Both the position numbers and the translations under genes were made by a program. A model generated the notes under the pieces. The model had not been told where the DNA came from, made no database searches, and worked only from the letters and a program-made list of their open reading frames with translations. Positions 32,684 through 48,904 of a stretch of DNA of 64,000 nucleotides are shown one piece after another. The DNA is from Bradyrhizobium manausense (GTDB lineage: Bacteria > Pseudomonadota > Alphaproteobacteria > Rhizobiales > Xanthobacteraceae), in assembly GCF_018129685.1 (NCBI RefSeq), contig NZ_JAFCLG010000006.1:186001-250000 (forward strand), in the 5' to 3' direction. Numbering within the stretch: the first letter of the stretch is position 1; every line of letters begins with the position of its first letter.

Positions 32684-32996
32684 GCTCATCCGGAAAATTC
32701 AGGATCGACAGGCAGGACAGCGGCGGGCCGAAGGTTCGGACCGTGGGTCATACGCGCCCGGTAAGCCCTTGATCCGCATTGCCTCCGTCAGCCGGCCTCG
32801 CGCGTGTTCCGCGCCGGCCACGCCTTGACCTTTCGCCCCACCCGCAGTACATACGCGGCACTCGCAGCCGGCCCGTGAGATACGGATATCCGGCGCGGCT
32901 TTGAAATCCCCCGAACATCAGAGCCCGGTTTTCCGGCTCATCCTTCGAGACAGAGGGCTGGGCCACATCAGGCTGTTCGGATCCCCGAAATCCTTA
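32684..32996. other. Gap between tRNA-Trp and secE
   Basis: This 313-bp stretch holds no gene that I can support. The secE-nusG promoter should lie here, but I see no convincing -35/-10 pair. A frame open from 32901 leads into secE but has no ribosome-binding site. Confidence 0.4.
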
Positions 32997-33203
32997 ATGG
33001 CGTCTCAAACGATGGCAGTCAGCCCGTTCAAGTTCTTGCAGGAAGTGCGCTCGGAGACCGCCAAGGTCACCTGGCCGACCCGTCGTGAGACCACGATCAC
33101 CACCATCATGGTGTTCGTGATGGTCGCCGTGGCCTCGATCTTCTTCTTCGCCGCCGACCAGATCATCCGCTACCTCATCACCTTCCTTTTGGGCATTCAC
33201 TGA
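32997..33203 (+). CDS. secE: Preprotein translocase subunit SecE
   Basis: A single-span SecYEG subunit of 68 residues from ATG 32997, or 63 from ATG 33012. The family motif is FLQEVRSETAKVTWPTRRET, followed by one membrane helix (TIMVFVMVAVASIFFFAADQII). SecE clamps SecY at the membrane. The stop TGA overlaps the nusG start by one base (TGATG), so the two are coupled. Neither start has a strong ribosome-binding site. Confidence 0.92.
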   Translation: MASQTMAVSPFKFLQEVRSETAKVTWPTRRETTITTIMVFVMVAVASIFFFAADQIIRYLITFLLGIH

Positions 33204-33763
33204 TGGCAACAGCAGCCGCCGCAACCCAATCGTCCGACAAGCGCTGGTACATCGTCCACGCCTATTCGAACTTCGAGAAGAAGGTCGCCGAATCGATCCG
33301 CGAGCAGGCCAAGCAGCGCGGGCTCGAGGAATTGTTCGAACTGGTGCTGGTTCCGACCGAAAAGGTCACGGAAGTGCGCCGCGGCCGCAAGATCGACGCC
33401 GAGCGCAAGTTCTTCCCGGGCTACGTGCTGGTGAAGATGAAGCTGACCGACGAGGCGTTTCATCTGATCAAGAACACCCCGAAGGTCACGGGCTTCCTCG
33501 GCGCCGAGAACAAGCCGATGCCGATCTCGGAGAACGAGGCCATGCGCATCCTGCACCAGGTGCAGGAGGGCGTGGAACGGCCGAAGGCGTCGGTGTCGTT
33601 CGAGATCGGCGAGAACGTGCGCGTGGCCGACGGCCCGTTCGCTTCGTTCTCCGGTGTCGTCGAGGAAATCGACGAGGCCCGCTCGCGCGTGAAGGTCGCG
33701 GTGTCGATCTTCGGCCGCGCAACGCCGGTCGAACTGGAATTCGGTCAGGTCGAGAAGGTCTGA
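33203..33763 (+). CDS. nusG: Transcription antitermination factor NusG
   Basis: A 186-residue RNA polymerase factor. The NGN domain shows WYIVHAYSNFEKKVAESI and FFPGYVLVKM, and the C-terminal KOW domain has NVRVADGPFASFSGVVEEID. It binds the RNA polymerase clamp and connects it with Rho and ribosomal S10. A short Ala/Thr-rich N-terminal extension precedes the NGN core. Confidence 0.97.
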   Translation: MATAAAATQSSDKRWYIVHAYSNFEKKVAESIREQAKQRGLEELFELVLVPTEKVTEVRRGRKIDAERKFFPGYVLVKMKLTDEAFHLIKNTPKVTGFLGAENKPMPISENEAMRILHQVQEGVERPKASVSFEIGENVRVADGPFASFSGVVEEIDEARSRVKVAVSIFGRATPVELEFGQVEKV

Positions 33764-33894
33764 CCGGACGAGGCGCGAGGCTTCAGCCCCGCGCGACAAG
33801 AGGCCGTGGGAGGACGAGGGCGGTTGCCAGCCGTTCAAGGTCCCGACCACGAACCTGAAACCGCCGGCGCCAGCCGGCTCAACAGGAGTGATAC

Positions 33895-34323
33895 ATGGCA
33901 AAGAAAGTGACCGGATACCTGAAGCTTCAGGTCCCGGCCGGTGCGGCGAATCCTTCGCCCCCGATCGGTCCCGCGCTTGGTCAGCGCGGTCTCAACATCA
34001 TGGAGTTCTGCAAGGCGTTCAACGCCCAGACCCAGAAGGAAGAGAAGAACACCCCGATCCCCGTGATCATCACCATCTATGCGGACCGTTCCTTCACCTT
34101 CGAGATGAAGACGCCGCCGATGTCCTTCTTCCTCAAGCAGGCTGCCAAGATCCAGTCCGGCTCGAAGGCGCCGGGCCGTGACAAGGCCGGCAAGGTGACC
34201 AAGGCGCAAGTGCGTGAGATCGCCGAGAAGAAGATGAAGGATCTCAATTGCGACACCATCGAATCGGCCATGAAGATGGTCGAGGGCTCTGCCCGTTCGA
34301 TGGGTCTGGAAGTTGCGGGGTAA
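33895..34323 (+). CDS. rplK: 50S ribosomal protein L11
   Basis: A 142-residue ribosomal protein of the GTPase-associated centre. [37 protein letters not shown] is the standard N-terminal region, and the C-terminal RNA-binding domain ends in [26 protein letters not shown] precedes the start. The 131-bp gap before it could carry a leader, but I identify no fold. It is followed after 6 bp by rplA. Confidence 0.97.
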   Translation: MAKKVTGYLKLQVPAGAANPSPPIGPALGQRGLNIMEFCKAFNAQTQKEEKNTPIPVIITIYADRSFTFEMKTPPMSFFLKQAAKIQSGSKAPGRDKAGKVTKAQVREIAEKKMKDLNCDTIESAMKMVEGSARSMGLEVAG

Positions 34324-34329
34324 GCGGCT

Positions 34330-35022
34330 ATGGCAATCGGAAAGCGTTTGAACAAAGCCCGCGAAGGTGTTGATCGCGAAAAGCTTTACCCGCTCGCGGA
34401 CGCCATCAAGATGGTCAAGGAACGCGCGAAAGCGAAGTTCGACGAGACCATCGAGGTCGCGATCAATCTCGGTGTCGATCCGCGTCACGCCGACCAGATG
34501 GTCCGCGGCGTCGTGACGCTGCCGAACGGCACCGGACGTACGCTCCGCGTCGGCGTGTTTGCCCGTGGCGCCAAGGCAGATGAAGCCAGGGCCGCCGGTG
34601 CTGACGTCGTCGGCGCCGAAGACCTGGTCGAGAAGGTGCAGAACGGCGCGATCGATTTCGACCGCTGCATCGCCACCCCCGACATGATGCCGCTGGTCGG
34701 CCGTCTCGGTAAGGTGCTCGGCCCGCGCGGCCTGATGCCGAACCCGAAGATCGGCACCGTGACCATGGACGTCACCGGTGCGGTGAAGGGTGCCAAGGGC
34801 GGCTCGGTCGAGTTCCGTGTCGAGAAGGCTGGCATCCTGCAGGCCGGCGTCGGCAAGGCCTCGTTCTCCGAGGAGAAGCTGGTCGAGAACATCAAGGCTC
34901 TGGCTGACGCGGTCGCGAAGGCCAAGCCGGCTGGCTCCAAGGGCACCTACATCCAGCGCGTTGCGGTGTCCTCGACGATGGGCCCGGGCGTGAAGGTCGA
35001 GCCGGGCACGATTCTCGGCTGA
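34330..35022 (+). CDS. rplA: 50S ribosomal protein L1
   Basis: A 230-residue two-domain RNA-binding protein of the L1 stalk. The block [21 protein letters not shown] is diagnostic. In many bacteria L1 also represses the rplK-rplA mRNA. A strong hairpin lies after this gene, so the downstream dehydrogenase may not be co-transcribed. Confidence 0.97.
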   Translation: MAIGKRLNKAREGVDREKLYPLADAIKMVKERAKAKFDETIEVAINLGVDPRHADQMVRGVVTLPNGTGRTLRVGVFARGAKADEARAAGADVVGAEDLVEKVQNGAIDFDRCIATPDMMPLVGRLGKVLGPRGLMPNPKIGTVTMDVTGAVKGAKGGSVEFRVEKAGILQAGVGKASFSEEKLVENIKALADAVAKAKPAGSKGTYIQRVAVSSTMGPGVKVEPGTILG

Positions 35023-35043
35023 GGTTTGGAATTTGCATGAGGC

Positions 35044-35077
35044 GAGGGGCGGGATCGGGCGACCGATTCCGCCCCTC
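35044..35077 (+). terminator. Strong hairpin after rplA
   Basis: GAGGGGCGGGATCGG (35044-35058) pairs with CCGATTCCGCCCCTC (35063-35077), 14 of 15 Watson-Crick plus one G-U, with a 4-nt loop. GTCGTTTG follows rather than a full T-run. It should terminate or attenuate transcription from rplKA. Confidence 0.75.
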
Positions 35078-35113
35078 GTCGTTTGTGGGTGTGATTCATC
35101 GGAAACAAGAACA

Positions 35114-36067
35114 ATGGCTGACAAGGTCCTGATCTATTCGCGCTTTCCCAAGACGATGCTGGCGCGCTTTGCCGAGCGGTTCGAACTGCTCGACACCGGT
35201 GGCAAGGCTGCGAGCGAGGTGTTTCCGACCGAAGAGCTGAGCGGCATCCGCGCGCTGCTGACCGCGGGCGGCTCACCGCTCGGCGCGGAGGCGATGGACC
35301 TGTTTCCAAAGCTCGGCGCCATTGTCTGCTACGGCACTGGCTATGACGGTGTCGACCTGGAGGCGGCCGCGGCGCGCAAGATTGCGGTCGGCCACAGCCC
35401 CGGCGCCAATGCCGCCTCGGTCGCCGACATCGCGATGACGCTGATGCTGGCGACGACCCGCCGGCTCCTTGTCGCGGACCAATATGTCCGCAGCGGCGAT
35501 TGGGCGGCCTCGAAGCAATCGCCGCTGATGCGCCCGCAGGCCGGCATGCCCGGCCGCCGCATCGGCGTCTACGGCATGGGCGAGATCGGGCGCAAGATCG
35601 CGGCGCGCTGCGCCGCCTTTGAGAGCGAAGTCGGTTATTTCAGCCGCACCAAATACGATCTGCCCTATCAACATTTTCCATCACTGGAGGCGCTGGCCGA
35701 CTGGTGCAGCGTGCTGATGGTTGCGGTCCGGGCGGGGGCCGAGACCCAGCACGTCGTCAACGCCGATATCCTCAAGCGCCTCGGCGCGGACGGCTATGTC
35801 GTCAATATCTCGCGCGGTTCGGTCATTGACGAGAAGGCCCTGGTCGCCGCGCTGACTGACAAGACCATCGCCGGTGCCGGCCTCGACGTCTTCGAGAAGG
35901 AACCGCATGCCCCCGACGCGCTGACGGCGCTGCCCAATGTAGTGCTCGCTCCGCATATCGGCGGACACACCCTCGAATCGCATCTGGCCATGCAGGGATG
36001 CGTCCTTGCCAACCTCAGCGCATTTTTCGAGGGCAAGCCGCTGCCTTACGAGGTCAAATCGGCCTGA
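35114..36067 (+). CDS. D-isomer-specific 2-hydroxyacid dehydrogenase
   Basis: A 317-residue NAD(P)-dependent dehydrogenase. The nucleotide-binding motif is IGVYGMGEIGRKIAARC. Catalytic residues are Arg in NISRGSVIDE, Glu in FEKEPHAPD, and His in LAPHIGGHT. It would interconvert 2-keto and D-2-hydroxy acids; the NADP-binding signature RT after the loop (YFSRTKYD) hints at glyoxylate/hydroxypyruvate reductase preference. It lies between rplA and rplJ, where most bacteria have nothing. ATG 35114 is used, with only a weak ribosome-binding site. Confidence 0.88.
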   Translation: MADKVLIYSRFPKTMLARFAERFELLDTGGKAASEVFPTEELSGIRALLTAGGSPLGAEAMDLFPKLGAIVCYGTGYDGVDLEAAAARKIAVGHSPGANAASVADIAMTLMLATTRRLLVADQYVRSGDWAASKQSPLMRPQAGMPGRRIGVYGMGEIGRKIAARCAAFESEVGYFSRTKYDLPYQHFPSLEALADWCSVLMVAVRAGAETQHVVNADILKRLGADGYVVNISRGSVIDEKALVAALTDKTIAGAGLDVFEKEPHAPDALTALPNVVLAPHIGGHTLESHLAMQGCVLANLSAFFEGKPLPYEVKSA

Positions 36068-36645
36068 ATCGGCCGTTATCGGGCCGCCTCAAGCCCGGAG
36101 GGCAACGGATTGGAACTGGTGTGAATTTTGCTCTTGGCAATCCGGCGGAGAGCGGTTAAAGAACCGCTTCCGGACGTGCCGGCCTTGGCTGGCGCGTTCG
36201 TGCACGCATTCCGAAAACCCGACACGCAGGAGATCATTCCTTTTCAGGACGTCCGTAAGGATTTGCCCGGAAAAGGAAGGAAAATCCATCGGCCGGTGGG
36301 ATGCGGGCAGAGGTCAGGCGGTTCGCCGGCTGGCCTTGTCCTGTCCAAGACTGCAGGCGCCCGCGGGAAGTTTCGATTTCTCAACGGCTTAATCGCATGG
36401 CCTGCATAGACGGGTGAAGACCGGATTTCACTTCGCTTCTCACTTGAGGGTGGTCGCGAAAGGAGTTTGGTTCGGACCTCGACACGCCGTGGGCTCTTAA
36501 GAGCTCCCGGAGGGCAGGCTTTGAATTGTCGTCTTGCCCGGCGCGTCCGATGGGTTTTTGCCCTGAGGTTCAGGTTTGGGCGGGACGATGGGTGCAACCC
36601 GGCGGTCCCGCTTTTGCGATGACCGCCAACCGGAAAGAGCTTGCT
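36068..36645 (+). promoter_or_regulatory. rplJ leader region
   Basis: This 578-bp stretch holds no supported gene. A stem AGCGGTT/AACCGCT at 36151-36168 with outer CCGG arms may end the dehydrogenase transcript. A 12-bp perfect palindrome GCTCTTAAGAGC is at 36493-36504. The region up to rplJ is where the L10/L12-binding autoregulatory leader is expected; I cannot draw that structure with certainty. Confidence 0.5.
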
Positions 36646-37164
36646 GTGGAACGAGCGGCAAAAAAGGAAGCGGTCGAACAGCTCAATGGGGTCTTCAAGA
36701 CCACGAGCGTCGCGGTCGTTGCCCAATATTCCGGCCTGACCGTTGCCCAGATGCAGAAGCTGCGCACGCAGATGAAGCAGGCTGGCGCCTCGGTGAAGGT
36801 CTCGAAGAACCGTCTCGCCAAAATTGCTCTTGAAGGCACTGACGTCGTTGCCATCGGCCCCATGCTGAAGGGGCCGACCGTGATCGCCACTTCGAACGAT
36901 CCGGTAGCGGCGCCAAAGGTCGCCATCGAATTCGCCAAGACGAATGAAAAGTTCATCATCGTCGGCGGCTCGATGGGAAAGACCGTCCTGAATGTCGACG
37001 GCGTGAAGGCGCTTGCCTCGCTGCCGTCGCTTGACGAACTGCGCGGCAAGATCGTCGGCCTGCTCGTGGCCCCGGCGACCAAGCTCGCTCAGCTCGCCAA
37101 CGCGCCCGCGGGCAAGCTCGCGCGCGTCATCCAGGCTCATGCCTCAAAGGGCGAAGCGGCCTGA
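36646..37164 (+). CDS. rplJ: 50S ribosomal protein L10
   Basis: A 172-residue stalk base protein that carries L7/L12 dimers. I choose the GTG at 36646, which has GGAAAGAG upstream and gives [17 protein letters not shown], the usual start. An ATG at 36619 would add nine residues. [12 protein letters not shown] and the C-terminal L12-binding helix are present. It is followed after 54 bp by rplL. Confidence 0.93.
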   Translation: MERAAKKEAVEQLNGVFKTTSVAVVAQYSGLTVAQMQKLRTQMKQAGASVKVSKNRLAKIALEGTDVVAIGPMLKGPTVIATSNDPVAAPKVAIEFAKTNEKFIIVGGSMGKTVLNVDGVKALASLPSLDELRGKIVGLLVAPATKLAQLANAPAGKLARVIQAHASKGEAA

Positions 37165-37218
37165 CGCCCTTCGCAAAACTCAAACCCGAACCAGACTTAC
37201 ATTCAAGGAAACTGAACA

Positions 37219-37596
37219 ATGGCTGACTTGCAGAAGATCGTTGACGACCTCTCGAGCCTCACCGTGCTCGAGGCTGCCGAACTGGCGAAGCTCCTCGAAG
37301 AGAAGTGGGGCGTTTCTGCTGCCGCGGCTGTCGCCGTGGCTGGCCCGGCTGGCGGTGGCGCGGCCGCTGCTCCGGCGGAAGAGAAGACCGAGTTCACGGT
37401 CGTTCTCGCCAGCGCCGGCGACAAGAAGATCGAGGTCATCAAGGAAGTCCGCGCCATCACCGGCCTGGGCCTGAAGGAAGCAAAGGACCTCGTCGAGGGC
37501 GCGCCGAAGCCTGTCAAGGAAGGCGTGAACAAGGAAGAGGCTGACAAGATCAAGGCCCAGCTCGAGAAGGCTGGCGCCAAGGTCGAGCTCAAGTAA
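37219..37596 (+). CDS. rplL: 50S ribosomal protein L7/L12
   Basis: A 125-residue stalk protein. The N-terminal dimerisation part ([24 protein letters not shown]), an Ala/Gly-rich hinge and the C-terminal domain ([45 protein letters not shown]) are all standard. It recruits translation GTPases such as the EF-G and EF-Tu encoded downstream. Confidence 0.98.
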   Translation: MADLQKIVDDLSSLTVLEAAELAKLLEEKWGVSAAAAVAVAGPAGGGAAAAPAEEKTEFTVVLASAGDKKIEVIKEVRAITGLGLKEAKDLVEGAPKPVKEGVNKEEADKIKAQLEKAGAKVELK

Positions 37597-38070
37597 GCAA
37601 CGCTTACGGACGGGGTCCCGCGCGATGGTTCGGGACCCTGGTCCACCCCCCAAAGGGGTGGGCCTGATGCAAAAGGCGTGCGACGGATCGTCCCGACGTG
37701 AGCCAAACACGAAAAAGTGTGGGGATTTGAGGGTTTAACCCTCGAATCTGCACTATTGTCGCCCCATATCGGGTCGACAGCACGAAAGCGCGGTGGGCAG
37801 GGATGCCGGATTTCCCTGTAAGCCGTTGGGAGAGCAAGCTATTTCGGGCTTTTTCAGTCCGTGAAGACGATCGTTGTGACGGGCGGGCGCGCGCTAGCGC
37901 CCCGCACGTCGTTTTGCGTTTTGAAGGTCTGAAGAACAGATTCAGGACATTCCCGCCTGAAGCTGAGTCTCCGGCCCCCAAAGCGGGTTCGAAAAATTCA
38001 ACCCGGGAGGCGGTGGCAACCGCGTTCCGGACGGTTCGCCCAGTGCGGGCGACGAAAATGAGAGGCCACG
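37597..38070 (+). promoter_or_regulatory. rplL-rpoB intergenic region with hairpins
   Basis: The 474-bp gap carries two clear stems: GGGTCCCG/CGGGACCC at 37613-37638 with a 10-nt loop, and GATTTGAGGGTT/AACCCTCGAATC (11 of 12) at 37724-37748. Neither has a T-run, so partial termination or RNase processing, as known for this junction in enterobacteria, is a reasonable guess. A separate rpoB promoter is possible. Confidence 0.6.
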
Positions 38071-42195
<4,125 letters not shown>

Positions 42196-42206
42196 CACGA
42201 CCTTTC

Positions 42207-42231
42207 ATGCCCGGCCTTCGCGGCCGGGCAT
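42207..42231 (+). promoter_or_regulatory. Hairpin between rpoB and rpoC
   Basis: ATGCCCGGCC (42207-42216) pairs perfectly with GGCCGGGCAT (42222-42231) around a TTCGC loop. There is no T-run, so it is more likely an mRNA-stabilising or processing structure than a terminator. Confidence 0.65.
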
Positions 42232-42324
42232 TGGCGCCCCTCCCGATGCCTTGAGGGCAGGGCGCCCCGCTCAAGTGATTTTCGAATTTGCGGCCGGAGG
42301 CGACCGGCACGCGAGGAGAAGACG

Positions 42325-46521
<4,197 letters not shown>

Positions 46522-46552
46522 TGGTTCATCCGTAGGAATACCGAGGACAATG

Positions 46553-46579
46553 AAAAGGCCGGCGAAAGCCGGCCTTTTT
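46553..46579 (+). terminator. Intrinsic terminator of the rpoBC operon
   Basis: GGCCGGC (46557-46563) and GCCGGCC (46568-46574) form a stem with a stable GAAA tetraloop, preceded by four A and followed by five T. It begins about 30 bp after the rpoC stop. Confidence 0.95.
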
Positions 46580-46713
46580 GCTGCTTTGTTTGCTTGCTGC
46601 GGTGCAGAACCAACCTTTGTTCATCTTCCCTTCAGTCAGAAAAGCGCTTCTGCTAGGGGAGCTTAGACCGGTGGTCCCGTGACGGGGGCAGGGCCGGAGA
46701 CCACGGAACTGAC

Positions 46714-48768
46714 ATGCTTGATCTCGCAATCGTAGGCGGCGGCCCCGGCGGGCTGATGAGCGCCTGGTATCTGAAGCGTAAGCTTGGCGACCTCTGCCGC
46801 ATCACCATCTATGAGGCCTCCGATCGGCTCGGCGGCAAGATCGTCACGCGCAAATTCGATTCGGCGCCGGCGATGTACGAGGCCGGCGTCGCGGAGATCT
46901 ACGACTACTCGATGACCGGGCCGGACCCGCTGCGCGAGCTGATCCAGCATTTCGGCCTGCAGACCATTCCGATGGACGCCGAGCAGGTTCAGTTCGGCGG
47001 CGAACTGCTCGATGACGTCGCCGGCATGCGCCGCAAATACGGCGCCAAGACCGCGGCCGCGATCGAAGCGTTCCGCAAGCGGTGCGCCGACGAGTTGACG
47101 CCGATCGAATATTACGAAGGCGTCGGCGCCCACGACAACGAGAACCCCTGGGCCTACAAGACCGCCGAGCAGGTGCTCGACGAGGAGGTCAAGGACGAGA
47201 TTGCAAAGCGCTTCTTCAAGGTGATGGCGCGCTCGGACATCGCGACCGAGAGCCACAACACCAATGGCCTGAACGCGCTCAAGAACTATCTGATGGATGT
47301 CGACGGCTATATCGGCCTCTATTCCATCCAGAACGGCAACGAGCAGCTGATCGAATGCCTGCAGTCGGAGGTCAACGCCGATATCCAGCTCAATCATCGC
47401 GTGCTCACCGTCGGCAAGGCGCCGACCGGTCGCTATCAGCTCAAGATGATGAACGGCAAGGGGCCGGAGACGCGCGATTTCGATCTCGTGCTGGTTTGCC
47501 TGCCGCACTCCTGGCTTGCCACGATGGGATGGGAAGGCGAGCAGCTGCGCAAGTCGATGGTCAAGCACGTGGCGTATTTCGACCGTCCGGCGCATTATCT
47601 GCGCGTCTCGATCCTGTTCGACGCTCCGTTCTGGGGCGACAAGATTTCCGGCGCCTGGTTCATGTCGGAAGCCTTCGGCGGCTGCTGCGTCTACAACGAG
47701 GGCGCGCGCCACGACGTTGGCAAGCACGGCGTCCTGAACTGGCTGATTCCAGGCTCGGATGCGCTGGCGTTCGCCAATCTGTCGGACCAGGAGCTGATCG
47801 ACGCCGCGCTGAAATCGCTGCCGGCCTCGCTTGGGGATGCGCGTGCGCATTTCATGGAAGGCAAGATCCACCGCTGGCTGTCGTCGGTGAACGCGATCCC
47901 GGGCGGACTGCCGGTGCGCGACGTCATGACCAACCACCGGCCCGAGCCGAAGGAACATCCCGGCATCGTCGTGGTCGGCGACTATTTGTTCGACTCCACG
48001 CTGAACGGCCTGCTCGACTCCTCGGATGCCGCGACCGACATCATCCTCACCGAGATGATGCGGCTGCGCCGCGAGCAGGAAGGCAAGCCGATTTCCAACA
48101 AGATCGACCGCGACTATTTCGAGAATTATCGCGGCCTCGGTCCCTATAGCGAAGCGTGGAGCCACTTCACCGACCCCGACTATTTGACCAAGCTGATCGG
48201 CATCGTCTGGGGCAATGCGAAGGGCACCAAGCTCCTGGTTGCGGGCTCCGCCAGCGGCGAGCTGGTCGGCGCGTTGCGTGATCGGGGCATCGATGCCTGG
48301 GGCATCGAGAACAATCGCGCGATTCATGCCAAGACGCCGAAGCCGCTGAAGAAGTACAACAAGCTCGGCTCGATCACCGACATGCCGTTCAAGGATGGCA
48401 GCTTCGACTACGTTTTCGAGACCAGTCTCTGCCACATTGCCCCGAAACAGGTGGTCCGTGCGATTTGCGAGCTGAACCGCGTGGTCAAGACCGGCCTTGT
48501 GTTTGGCTCGATCACGTCGGACATGGCACCAGCGGTGATCGACCGCTATGACCTGTTGCGCGGCGTCAAGAAGCTCGGCACCTGGTGGGAATGGTCCGAA
48601 CTGTTCTTCGGCAATGGCTTCGATCTGTCGATGCATCGCAAGGACTGCGCCGACGCGCTCTGGACCGCGACGCTCGCCGCCAACAAAGGTCCGGGCCAGT
48701 GGTATGCCGACGCCGACAGCCTGCGCTATTCCTTCTTCGACAAGGTCGAGAACGAAGACGACGACTAG
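46714..48768 (+). CDS. Flavin amine-oxidase-like / SAM methyltransferase fusion
   Basis: A 684-residue two-part protein. The N-terminal half is an FAD-binding amine-oxidase-type oxidoreductase: VGGGPGGLMSAWYL, EASDRLGGKI, and near residue 420 the end motif IVVVGDYLFDSTLNGLLDSSD. From about 505 it reads LLVAGSASGELVGALRDRGIDAWGIE, then ITDMPFKDGSFDYVFETSLCHI, a class I methyltransferase layout (Gly-rich loop, acidic strand 2 end, motif IV). The fusion suggests an oxidation and methylation of the same intermediate, perhaps in a secondary or lipid product. No substrate can be named. Confidence 0.82.
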   Translation: MLDLAIVGGGPGGLMSAWYLKRKLGDLCRITIYEASDRLGGKIVTRKFDSAPAMYEAGVAEIYDYSMTGPDPLRELIQHFGLQTIPMDAEQVQFGGELLDDVAGMRRKYGAKTAAAIEAFRKRCADELTPIEYYEGVGAHDNENPWAYKTAEQVLDEEVKDEIAKRFFKVMARSDIATESHNTNGLNALKNYLMDVDGYIGLYSIQNGNEQLIECLQSEVNADIQLNHRVLTVGKAPTGRYQLKMMNGKGPETRDFDLVLVCLPHSWLATMGWEGEQLRKSMVKHVAYFDRPAHYLRVSILFDAPFWGDKISGAWFMSEAFGGCCVYNEGARHDVGKHGVLNWLIPGSDALAFANLSDQELIDAALKSLPASLGDARAHFMEGKIHRWLSSVNAIPGGLPVRDVMTNHRPEPKEHPGIVVVGDYLFDSTLNGLLDSSDAATDIILTEMMRLRREQEGKPISNKIDRDYFENYRGLGPYSEAWSHFTDPDYLTKLIGIVWGNAKGTKLLVAGSASGELVGALRDRGIDAWGIENNRAIHAKTPKPLKKYNKLGSITDMPFKDGSFDYVFETSLCHIAPKQVVRAICELNRVVKTGLVFGSITSDMAPAVIDRYDLLRGVKKLGTWWEWSELFFGNGFDLSMHRKDCADALWTATLAANKGPGQWYADADSLRYSFFDKVENEDDD

Positions 48769-48780
48769 CATCCGTGGAGC

Positions 48781-48815
48781 GGATGAATTCGCCAATTGTT
48801 TTGCCGAATTCATCC
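48781..48815. promoter_or_regulatory. Perfect 11-bp inverted repeat before the ABC exporter
   Basis: GGATGAATTCG (48781-48791) and CGAATTCATCC (48805-48815) are separated by 13 nt. No T-run follows on the plus strand. It lies 12 bp after the fusion gene and 90 bp before the exporter start, so it may be an operator or mRNA hairpin. Confidence 0.55.
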
Positions 48816-48904
48816 TGATCGCATAGACTCGGCGGCAGTAGCGACGTTCCGCTATTTCCCTGTTTCTTCTGCGGTCATGCCGGCCGTCAGCATCGGTTGG
48901 TTTC

